A DNA stretch of 64,000 nt from Venturia oleaginea. Taxonomy: Eukaryota; Ascomycota; Dothideomycetes; Venturiales; Venturiaceae. Positions 45,702 to 54,821 of the stretch are shown here, piece after piece. Location of the stretch: the NCBI GenBank assembly GCA_013176395.1, contig JABMLP010000004.1, forward strand, positions 1,054,001 to 1,118,000, given 5' to 3'. The position numbers and the translations under genes are program-made. How positions within the stretch are numbered: position 1 is the stretch's first letter; every line of letters begins with the position of its first letter. The notes under the pieces were generated by a model. It was given only the letters and a program-made list of their open reading frames with translations, was not told where the DNA came from and searched no databases.

Positions 45702-47473
45702 ATGTTGTCCTACACCGTGGCTGTTCAGATCCTCTTGGGCGTGACTGGTCTCACGCGTGCTCAGTCACCTCCTAATGTCTTCCCACAAGTCAATAACGCC
45801 TTGGTAGTTCAATTTAGTGGACAACAAGTGCAAGCTGGCTCAACACTGCCATCAAATGGTATGTTGCGGATGCGATCTCTGTCATACAGATTTGGAGCTT
45901 ATTGACCACAGTTCCTCAAACGGTTCCGACGATCGGTATTCAGCAGCAGCAGGTCGTTCAGAGTGGTGCGCGATACTTAATGGTCATGATTGGTAAGTCG
46001 AACAACGCTCTTGTTTGCGAAGAGAACCATAGCTAAGTCGCTTCTTTTCAGATCTTGACGCGTAAGCGCGCAACGCTATTCAATCAATCTAATCGGGAAT
46101 GCTAACCCAGGTTCGATCAACAGTACAACCGCTGGCAACACGAAAAATAAGCGTGAGACCAACGCAGCCGCAGCTCCAGCCGCACCCGCGGCCACAAATG
46201 CTGCCCAGCAGCCCGACGATCCTGAGCACTCGGGAGGAAGGGACACTTACCTTCATGCTATGATCCAGGACTATCAGCTTACCGGCGGTAATTCTGGATT
46301 TGGAAATGGAGCTTCGCTGTTGCAAACCGGTACCAATGGACCTGTGCAATGGCAAGCACCCAACCCACGAGGCCAGACCCATCGCTATATGATGCTGTTG
46401 TTCGATCAGCCAAATGGTTTCGTCGTCCCCTCAGAACTTCAGCAGCAAGTTCGAAATCGTCAGAATTTCGACTTGAGAGATTTCATGCAGCAAGCAAACT
46501 TGGTAAGACTGGACAGACTACTCTCACCAACTTTATAGCTAATTGGTATTAACAGCCTCTTCCACGATTTGGCAATTGGTTTGCTGTCAACAACGGCAAT
46601 AACAATAACAATAACGGAGGCTTTGGTATCGGCACACAAACAAGCACGTACTTCACTGTGTCCACTGCTGTCGTAAGTTTGCCCGGTCTCAATGGAGGTG
46701 TCAGCTTCAGCACCGCTACTTCATCATACTTTACAACTGCCACTTCAACTTTCGGAAACGCCGTCCAAGGTGGCCAGTCCACTTCGTTGACTACCTTCAC
46801 CGCTACCACGACCTTCCCCAACGGTCCTACGCAGACTTTCCTTACTATCAGTACCGCTGTTGTAGCCAATGGCGGCGCGTTCTCTTCAGGCCAAGGCTTG
46901 ATCACGTATACCACGACAACAACGTTCCCTAATGGCGGTCCCACCCAAACTTTCGAGGCTGTAAGTACAGCATTCGGCCAGAACAATGGTGGTGGTCTGG
47001 GTAGCTCAGTCTACCTAACCACAACTACCCTCCCCAACGGTCCAACGCAGACTTTCTTGGCAACTTCCTACTTCAACGGTGCCAATGATGGAAACACACA
47101 ATATCCATCTGGTCTCCACTTCAGCACAGGCTTCACCGGGCTCCGCACTTCGACCTCCACTGGTGAAACTAGTTTCCTTTCTTTCACGACTGACAGTAAT
47201 GGAAATCCAAGTGTTATCACCACGCGGACAAGTACGACAGCTACGCTTACCTTCACTGGTGTGAGATCTCTCAGCCGAACGACATTCTCGACGACGAGTA
47301 CCGGCACGACCTTTGTCAATGGACAATTCGCCACTTTTACTAGTACTGGAGTCACCACCCGCACGGCGCCGGCTACCGCGACTAACGGTGCCGGTAGGGC
47401 TGTGGGTGGGGCCGATCACTTTGTTGAGAAAGCTGTTGTTGCGCTTTGTGGTGCTGCGTTGGCTTATCTGTAA
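45702..47473 (+). CDS. Secreted PEBP-domain wall protein with Ser/Thr repeats and GPI-type tail (514 aa, five exons)
   Basis: Exons 45702-45858, 45912-45992, 46052-46061, 46124-46502, 46556-47473; 1545 nt in frame. The signal peptide MLSYTVAVQILLGVTGLTRA is cleaved near AQS. A phosphatidylethanolamine-binding-protein fold follows: ARYLMVMIDLDATTAGNTK (the usual DPDAP loop degenerate), LHAMIQDYQLTGGN, HRYMMLLFDQPNGF, NFDLRDFMQQANLPLPRFGN and WFAVNN. Next comes a long Ser/Thr/Gly stalk with repeats around TFPNGPTQTFLTISTAV, then a hydrophobic C-terminus (KAVVALCGAALAYL) typical of GPI attachment. PEBP proteins bind lipids or regulate kinases and proteases; in this secreted, wall-anchored context the ligand is unknown. 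Exon 3 is 10 nt and encodes part of the ligand loop. Confidence 0.85.
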
Positions 47474-48088
47474 ACACACGGGATAAAGCTGATGAAAGTT
47501 GCGAGTAAGAGTGAATTATGACAGCGATTATTGGGTTCGAATGTTGCTATTGTACAGTCTTTTTTTTTCTTTTCTTTTTTTTTGAGCAATTGGCGTTGTG
47601 TCGGTCGGTACTAATGATCTCAGATGGGTGGAAAGGGGGTAGGGCAGCCTGGGTTGATATCCTTTTGTTCTCGATCATTGATAGTATAGGTTTGGAGGTG
47701 ATGGTGGAAGAGGAGGAGATACTAGTACATGTAAACTCTTATGTAATATCCAAAACACATTTTGCTGGTTGTTATTTGTGTCGGACTGAACTACATGGGT
47801 GGTTGGTTTTGCACTAAAGGGCCAGAGTCTGATATATAAATTGAAAAAGATTGGCATCGACAGTGAAAATTAAAAGTCTTTCATTTTGTCGCGAGGACAG
47901 CGAGACTCGTCGAAGATCAGTTCGGAAAAGTTGAGTTTCTTTTGATTTCGTGCTGACGAATTAGTGAGACCGCACTTGATGCCGTTTCTCTTTAAATTAC
48001 ATATTATCTAATTACCATGGTCTGCTCTCATGATCTCATCAATCACATCCGTGGAGCCAGCTTATCAACACTCTGTCACTCGCTTGCT
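47474..48088. other. Convergent intergenic region
   Basis: 3' flanks of the PEBP and SDR genes, with a T-rich tract at about 47562-47584. No gene seen. Confidence 0.5.
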
Positions 48089-49085
48089 TTAGCCATTGAC
48101 GATGCTGCCTCCATTGCAGTGGATGGTCTGACCACTCAAAGCGCTGGAATCCTGGCTGGCCAAGAAGACAACGCAAGTCGCAATCTCAGATGGCTGACTT
48201 GGTCGGCCTTGTGGTGCCGTGAATTGCTTCTGTGCCTCCTTGCTCATTGTAGCTGGGATCAGAGGTGTCCAAACTGGACCTGGGGCCACGGCATTCACGC
48301 GAACGCCTCGGTGTACATATTGGTTGCTGAGACCACGGGTGAATGATATGATGGCACCCTTTGTGGATGTGTAGTCGAGGAGATCTGGACGACCGATATA
48401 GGCGTTGATGGAGGCGTTGTTGATGATAGTGGAGCCTTTGGCCATATGTGGGAGAACGTATTTAGAGAGGTAGAAGAAGGGATGAATGTTGGTGTTGAAG
48501 GTTTTCTCCCATTGCTCCCTGGTCTCACGTTAGCTCCCGCTCGCTCGACATGATGATCTGGAACCTACTCGGATAGATCCGCAATATCTTCAACCATCAT
48601 CTGGAATGCAGCGTTGTTGAAAAGGATATCCACACCACCCAACTCCTTAACAGCCTTGTCGATGACCATCTTGCAGTTCTTCTTGTCTGTGAGATCTGAA
48701 GCCACGAGGACGCATTTCTTGCCCTTCTCTTCAACCAGTCGCTTCGTTTCCTGGGCATCCTTTTCTTCTTCGGGGAGATAGGCGATCAATGAGTCGGCAC
48801 CTTCCATGGCAAACAAAACAGCGGTTGCACGACCAATACCCGAGTCACCGCCTGTAATGACAGCTTTCTTGCCATGCAACTTCCCGGCAGCTTTGTAGAG
48901 CTGGTATCCGCCCTTGCCATCTGGGATCTGATCACTGACGGGAGCTTGGCCCTCGAGGTCAGATTGAAGACCTGGAGCAGACTGGTCCTGTACTGGGACT
49001 CTGTGGCCTAGTGAAAGTAAGGAACAGTTCCCACATAGTGCTCAGATGACATACCCGTCTCGAATTGGGGTTTGGAGGTGGCCAT
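48089..49085 (-). CDS. NAD(P)-dependent short-chain dehydrogenase/reductase, YhdF/glucose dehydrogenase-like (299 aa)
   Basis: Exons (minus): 49085-49055, 49007-48569, 48518-48089; introns 47 and 50 nt; 900 nt. The N-terminal extension MATSKPQFETGHRVPVQDQS ... GYQLYKAAGKL is typical of this SDR subgroup. The Rossmann motif is GGDSGIGRATAVLFAMEGAD, the cofactor Asp is in VASDLTDKK, the NNAA motif is in ILFNNAAFQM, the catalytic Ser is in INNASINAY, and the YxxxK motif is in DYTSTKGAII, with the PGPVWTPL loop and the C-terminal SGQTIHCNGG. It reduces or oxidises a sugar, polyol or small carbonyl; the substrate is unknown. The start codon lies 15 bp downstream of a 22-bp minisatellite, so its 5' UTR is made of repeats. 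Confidence 0.93.
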
Positions 49086-49099
49086 TTCGTTGGAATTGG

Positions 49100-49348
49100 C
49101 AGTGCAGGTGAGAGTAAGAAGCAGTGCAGATGAGAGTAAGAAGCAGTGCAGATGAGAGTAAGAAGCAGTGCAGATGAGAGTAAGAAGCAGTGCAGATGAG
49201 AGTAAGAAGCAGTGCAGATGAGAGTAAGAAGCAGTGCAGATGAGAGTAAGAAGCAGTGCAGATGAGAGTAAGAAGCAGTGCAGATGAGAGTAAGAAGCAG
49301 TGCAGATGAGAGTAAGAAGCAGTGCAGATGAGAGTAAGAAGCAGTGCA
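49100..49348. repeat. 22-bp minisatellite, 11 copies plus a partial one
   Basis: The unit CAGTGCAGATGAGAGTAAGA plus AG is repeated 11 times almost without variation (the first copy has one change), then a partial copy. On the minus strand it is C/T-rich and forms the immediate 5' flank of the SDR gene. There are no spacers, so this is not a CRISPR. The near identity indicates recent expansion or homogenisation. The 22-bp unit is not a multiple of three, and the repeat happens to be open in several frames. Confidence 0.95.
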
Positions 49349-50525
49349 AGTGCTGTGGTGTTTGTAAAGTTGGCTTACATCATCGCGCATCATGGCAATT
49401 GTAAGAATGCCATCACAGATACATGGTCATCCAGCTAGATCAGTAGTAGTGGTGCTCGGGACAATGACAACCGCTGTACCATCGACTCAACATGGAAGTG
49501 AGGCACCTAAGGTGTCGAGTCTTGCGGGGCTTCCGAGACACAATATATCTTATAGTAGAGGTTCTGTGTATCCAAAAGAATAGCATATTTGGTCTCACTC
49601 TGTTAAACAAAGACAAGACAACTGTGCCAGATGGATATTGGTCGTCTTTACCGTAATCATTCTTCATCTTCATCATGTCCTTACCATGACCTCGTCTTTA
49701 CCCGAAAATGAACGACGTCCGAAATACCTTCGTAGAGCAGTGAACGGGCATTGTACAAATCGATGACAAGGTAGCACCATCAATATGCTGACCCAGTCCT
49801 GGTTGCTGTCTGCTTTTGGCCGGCTCGGACTTTGCTTCTTCCGCCTGGCCTTGGGCTGTCCTTGCGAAAATCTTCCATCCTTCACTCACTTTTTTCATCA
49901 ACATCACTCTCGCTGAGAACGACCGGTCTTTGGTACCTCCACTATCTGCACGTCTTTTGATCTGAACCACTCCGCTACACACACTACCTCACCTTAATTG
50001 CACAAGACACGACTGTTCGAAGCGACCAAAGACGCGATATCTTGAGCTGTGGTTACACACACGCGAAAAATGACAGCTATTACGACGGCTGAGATGCTCC
50101 CTGCCTGCTTTCCCCATTATGTGACCTTACTCCAGCTCATCTCCACTCGACCCGGCAGTCGGCTCGTGGAGCGTCATGTGGAGGTGCCAACAGTAGGTCG
50201 GTGAGCCCAGGTGTTACCGTGAACGAGTTCGAAGCGAATCACGGTCAATCAAAATGTACCTTTTCTTGTCAATGTGATCGGCGTTTTACGAAATCCTCTT
50301 GGATCGTACCCGTGAATCACTCTTGGATGACTGGACTAGGAGACATATGAACGAGAGTAACCAAGGATGTCGCTGTCTTGTGCGATGGACCGATTCTCGG
50401 TGTGCCAGGTGTGCCAATCCTCATGCGTATATCGACATGTACACTCGGCCATGGTTCGAGGCTCACATATACACCACTCGTACGCTTTTGCTCTCTTCTA
50501 GTACATCCTCCTTTATTTTTGTGCC
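49349..50525. other. Intergenic region
   Basis: Upstream of both the SDR gene (minus) and the expansin gene (plus). Frames at 49673-49982 (minus) and 50299-50617 (plus) lack features; the second overlaps the real first exon in another frame. Nothing else seen. Confidence 0.5.
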
Positions 50526-51522
50526 ATGCTTTTCTCTTTACCAGCGCGCTCAGCCTTGCTGGCAGGAGCAGCGTTCAGTTTTGCGGCTCCTGCGCAAAAG
50601 AGTCATTTAACATGTAGGCACACACCTAACTGAGTCCCGGTATGATGGGAGAGGAGAAGCTGATAGATCTGCAAGCACTTGACGGCCTTCCAGGACAAGC
50701 CTCTCATTATTTTGGCAAGGTTGCTGGCGGTGCCTGCGGCTTCAACAATTCTACACTACCAGCTGGAATCTACGCTGCATCGTTGTCCAACGCAAATTGG
50801 TAAGAAGAAAATCTCCAACAATTCAGACAGATACTAACTACCCTCAGGTACAATGCGGGGCACTGTGGAGCCTGCTTACAAGTCACTGGACCGGGAAACA
50901 ATCAGATAATGGCCATGGTACGTCTGACTTGGCTCATATACAATTCCTGAGACTCAGTCCACGTCACAAAATCTCCAAATTGGCCTGCGCTTGCCAAATG
51001 CCGCCATGCTTACTCCCGCAAGCCAAATTCCTGGCGACAAGAGGCATTTTAACGATTTTTCAATATCCCACCTGCTTTACGCCTCGCTGACTTCTTTACC
51101 AGGTCGTAGACAGTTGTTATGGATGCGCCCCAAACTATCTGAACATAATGGAAGGAGGCTACAAGACTCTGCTGACCGGTCAAACCTTCAAAGACAAGGT
51201 CGACGTCGACTGGCACATAGTACCTTGTGGCTTTACACAACCACTCGCCGTCCAAAACGCAGCGGGATCCTCGCCATATTGGTTATCGATTCAAGTTCAG
51301 AACTCAAATTACCCCGTTAGCCAGATCGAGGTCAGCGACAATCGTGGAAAAACGTGGGAGAAAACCGTCAGCAAGGACTGGAATTATTTTGAGGGTCAAA
51401 AAGTGGGTGTATTTGGTGACAAGGTAGACCTGAGGATAACGTGTTTTAATGGGAAGGTGGTGGATTTGAAGGATTTCCCTATCGAGAAGGATAAGAAGGT
51501 ATGGGCTACCTCGAATTGCTGA
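50526..51522 (+). CDS. Expansin-like secreted protein (DPBB + C-terminal CBM63-like domain), 236 aa, four exons
   Basis: Exons 50526-50613, 50667-50799, 50848-50917, 51103-51522; introns 53, 48 and 185 nt; 711 nt. The signal peptide is MLFSLPARSALLAGAAFSFA. The double-psi beta-barrel shows SHYFGKVAGGACGFNN, GHCGACLQVTG, VVDSCYGCAPNYLNI and VDWHIVPCG. The second domain reads SPYWLSIQVQNSNYPVSQIE, then KTWEKTVSKDWNYFEGQKVG and LRITCFNGKVVDL, matching the carbohydrate-binding C-terminal domain of expansins. Expansin-like proteins loosen cellulose-matrix contacts without hydrolysis, acting outside the cell on plant or fungal wall. Six Cys suit a secreted protein. Intron 2 has a classical branch (ACTAAC). 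Confidence 0.92.
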
Positions 51523-53036
51523 CGGGCATGGGTTTAATCAACATTGAGCTTGACGGCGTCTGGCGTGTAAGAAGCTGTGGGGGATGGCATTCTCTGTTTA
51601 CGATTCCGCTGGGGGTCCTAAGGGAACCACTCCGAGCGTAGAAAGCGACAGAATGGAATTTGGCGATGAAGGGGATTTACTAAGATTCCTGATGGATGTT
51701 TGTTGCTTGTGGTAGCCTGGAATGATTGGAGGCTGTTTGTGCCAGCTGGATAGAAAGATGACAAGCAACCACCTTGCGTTGCAAATATCGAAAGCTGAAT
51801 AATAAATCGCTTCTGTCCTTCTTCCTTCTTCCTTCTTCCTTCTTCCTAATCTAATCCAAAGGACGACAGTATAAACACCTCTTTTATTCACAGAATCATA
51901 TCTCCCACCGATTGCATACATCCCACCCCATATACGACCACCCCAACCCAATCATCCCAAAGAATCTCGCCTAAAAAACCAACAATCTTCGACGCAACGT
52001 CAATCCCAAGCAAGTCTCAATAAAAACAATATACCAAATATTATTTGACAACAAAATTAACAACACCGCTCCTCTTTACTAGCAAAGATCAAACCCACAA
52101 TCCATCCCATTTCAATCCATACACAACACCGAAAATCACCTCGAAAACAGCTGTCAGATACATACCTACTTCTACAAATATCCTTTTCATACTCCTACTT
52201 CAATACTCTTGCATATAACGTTCGTTATACATACGCTCCTTACTCCCGATCTATTGTTCAACCAATGGGGCAATCCAAGACTTTCGACGCTATCAGCTTT
52301 CATATTGTACTGGCGGAAAAGACCCTTCACTGTTAGCGTTGCGTCGAACATTACTTTCGAAAAGGCCCTTCCCTTATACGCCAAGTCTCTTTCACTATAT
52401 AGTAGATCATAGGATAGGTGGAAGAATACCTATACTCTAGCCCTAGACTTGGAATTACCTAGGCGTACTGGAACTTACTAATGCATAGCTTTTTAAAAGT
52501 AATCTTCACGCTTGACGGCGCTTAAGAGACCTTTCACTAAAAGTGAAAGGCCATTTCCGCCAGCACGATACCCACACTTGCAGAGCCTTCGGAAAACAGG
52601 GCGGATGGATCATTCTCCCAATATCAACAGGGAAAAGAAAACCCGAATCATTTCATAATCTCCATCACATCACTAGTGCTCTTTGCACCAAATATTTGTC
52701 CAAGTCCGAAAACTCAGGGGGAGGAAATAGTTATATATCTCATTTAGGACTCTCTGCCTAGAGTGGTGCGAGGCTACAAGTGGACCTATATACAGGTCAA
52801 ATGTGCACTAAGAATGGGCTTCGACAACAAACAAAAAAACTTGGTGCGAAAGTTCGTATCGTATCAGCAGGATTTGATAATTCCGTCTATACGTATGCCT
52901 ATCCCGTCGCACTGTGCTAACCATCCATCACCCCGGATTCAGAGCTTCCAGGAAAATGGTATCGTTCGTTCGTACAAAAACAATTAGAAGAACTTTGAAC
53001 TGTGCGCCGCGCTTTTTATCCCCATACCTGTAGTGT
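51523..53036. other. Intergenic, AT-rich from about 52000
   Basis: Contains a CTTC-type microsatellite at about 51818-51848. From 52000 to 53000 it is AT-rich with scattered short frames and no motif. No supportable gene. Confidence 0.5.
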
Positions 53037-53922
53037 CTACCTCTGATTCATGGATTGAGTGAGAGCCAATCTCTTGCTGTAGGGACTCATGCTTCTCTCC
53101 TTTACTGGTGCTGGTCGACTTCCAAACCCGCCTCCGTTTCCATTCATATTGCCATGACCATTCACAGGCCCGTCCTGCTTACGTGGTTCCTCTCTTGTCG
53201 CAATCGGTCGATCTTCAAAGCTCCTTCTTGGGGCGTGTTGCATGATGCTATGCGATCGAGATCGTGCGTTTCTGCCGCTTGATCTACTCCGTCTTCTTCC
53301 TCGCGCAACCGGCGATCTTGACTTGCGGCGCCGTCGTGTATTTCGATCACTGTGGAATGAAGAAGTTGTCGAAGCGCTTGCGGATCGTCTTGAACGTTTA
53401 CGAGGTGCTTCGTGAATGTTCTGCGATGTCATGTAGATGTCCCCATCGGCCTCCTTGCCCCCAAACGAGCGTCTACTTCTTGACGGCGGTGATGCTGACC
53501 TTGATGCAGTTGTGGAGATGGTAGAGACGGAAGATGTGGACATTGATCTGGATGCGCCGCGTCGTGACTTGCCCTTTCGACTTTCGACTGAGCGCGATCG
53601 CTTACGGCCGCGTTCGGTGGCTTTGGAAGCGAGGATTTCGTCGGCGGTGCCCTTTTTGCGGAGCAGATCGTTGGGCACATCGCTGTTGAGTTTGGGAGCG
53701 AGTTTGGGGTTCTTGAGCTGAGCGGTTCGTGAAGGTCGTGCTTGGTATGGGCGTTCGTCGGGTTTTACTTTGCATTCGTAGCTATAGTGCCGTGAGTGGA
53801 AGTTAGCTTGAGTGGGCTGGCTTGCGGGAGGGTGTGAGCATATCTAGCTTGAGGCATTTCTGGCACTTGGTACTCGCTGAAGCGCGCGAGGTGGTCGGCG
53901 GACGGTAGTGGCTTTGGTTCAT
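53037..53922 (-). CDS. ZCCHC10-type zinc-knuckle protein with SR-rich tail (277 aa); needs an AT-AC intron
   Basis: Exons (minus): 53922-53844 and 53791-53037; 834 nt in frame. The start is MNQSHYRPPTTSRASASTKC. Joining exon 1 (...CQKCLKL plus first base of Gly) to exon 2 (GHYSYECK) gives a complete C-X2-C-X4-H-X4-C knuckle, followed by ERPYQARPSRTAQLKNPKLA, the signature of the ZCCHC10 family. The rest is Arg/Ser-rich (RSRSxx, RKRSRRS), like splicing-associated proteins, and likely nuclear. No GT-AG pair can join these halves; the only join that keeps the knuckle uses a 52-nt intron beginning ATATGC and ending TCAC, with a GCTAAC branch site near its 3' end. RNA-binding role inferred from the knuckle and SR tail. 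Confidence 0.8.
53792..53843 (-). other. Putative AT-AC intron (52 nt) in the zinc-knuckle gene
   Basis: In the coding sense it begins ATATGC, like the common GTATGC donor with the first base changed, and ends CTCAC rather than CAG. A GCTAAC branch-like motif lies about 10 nt before the end. Its removal restores phase (1/2) and an exact CCHC zinc knuckle. The long ATATCCTT donor of minor (U12) introns is absent, so it would have to be spliced by the major spliceosome. Confidence 0.65.
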
Positions 53923-54821
53923 TGTGTATATGTATAGGGAAAGCTGGGCTCTTGCTGGTGTGTTTGTAGTAGGACAAGTCCAGTTCAAGGCAGCAGGTAC
54001 TGGTGTAAGACAGCAATATGTCAGCAGCTGGGTAACGTCTCAGGGGAGAGTAAGAGGGTAGCGGAAGGACTGTTCTGGAAGAGTATATTGGTCACTACAT
54101 GTAAGGTGGAAAACTGGAAGTCAAAAGGGTTCAACGCTAAGAAGTTTGGCGGACAGGCCGGGTGATTGCCAAGAGCAGCTTATCGCGGATATACTTTTCT
54201 CAGTTGGAGATAATATCAGCCGGGTTCTCTAAGGAGTTCAATAAGAGAGTCGGTCGCCAGAGGTACAACGGGATTGATACGTGATTAGGGGCTTTGCACT
54301 GAGAGAGTTAAGGCCTGTGGCGCTAAAAAGTTTGGCGGGCTACCTATAGGTCCATAGGAACGTTTTGCGGAGCCGGGGATATTCATTCGCTTGCAACTGT
54401 GTTCCATCGCAACGACAACACACCCAACAGCAAAGCTGTATAGCAGACCCGTTCTGTATAGGCCAGTGTCCCCTAGCAAGACTCCCTCCTCCGCCAGTCT
54501 TTCAGGCTGTCGGCTCACCAGCGCGCGTCGCTCTCCCACCCTTCTGCAGCCCCTGCCTGGAATTCTCGAACCTCACTCCAGCTTTCTCGACAATTCTCCA
54601 CCGAATCACGCACAACACCTTCTTCCATGTCGATTCAACAGCACAATGCGCAAATGTCTCGTGTTGCTCCACGTCTCTCTCCTTGACCACCCGTTTACTT
54701 GATTCTGGCTCTCTCAACACTACAAACTTCTAATCAAGACCTCACCTTTAGTCAACGCTCTGCGCACAAGGCTTACCTTCGACGAAAGGTTGGAACCGAT
54801 CCCGGCACCTAGCTAATCATC
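53923..54821. other. Divergent promoter region
   Basis: 899 bp between the zinc-knuckle and R3H start codons. Short frames at 54285-54733 on both strands have no features. The part next to 54822 is C/T-rich, as in leaders. Confidence 0.5.

Noticed and set aside
49100..49348. CRISPR-like array
   Set aside because: Repeats are contiguous with no spacers, and this is a fungal nuclear genome.
48959..49393. Open frames of 113-144 codons through the 22-bp repeat
   Set aside because: They are translations of the minisatellite, open in more than one frame, and overlap the real SDR first exon.
53792..53843. U12-type (minor spliceosome) explanation for the AT-AC intron
   Set aside because: It lacks the ATATCCTT donor and the TTCCTTAAC branch element; the branch looks like an ordinary CTAAC site.
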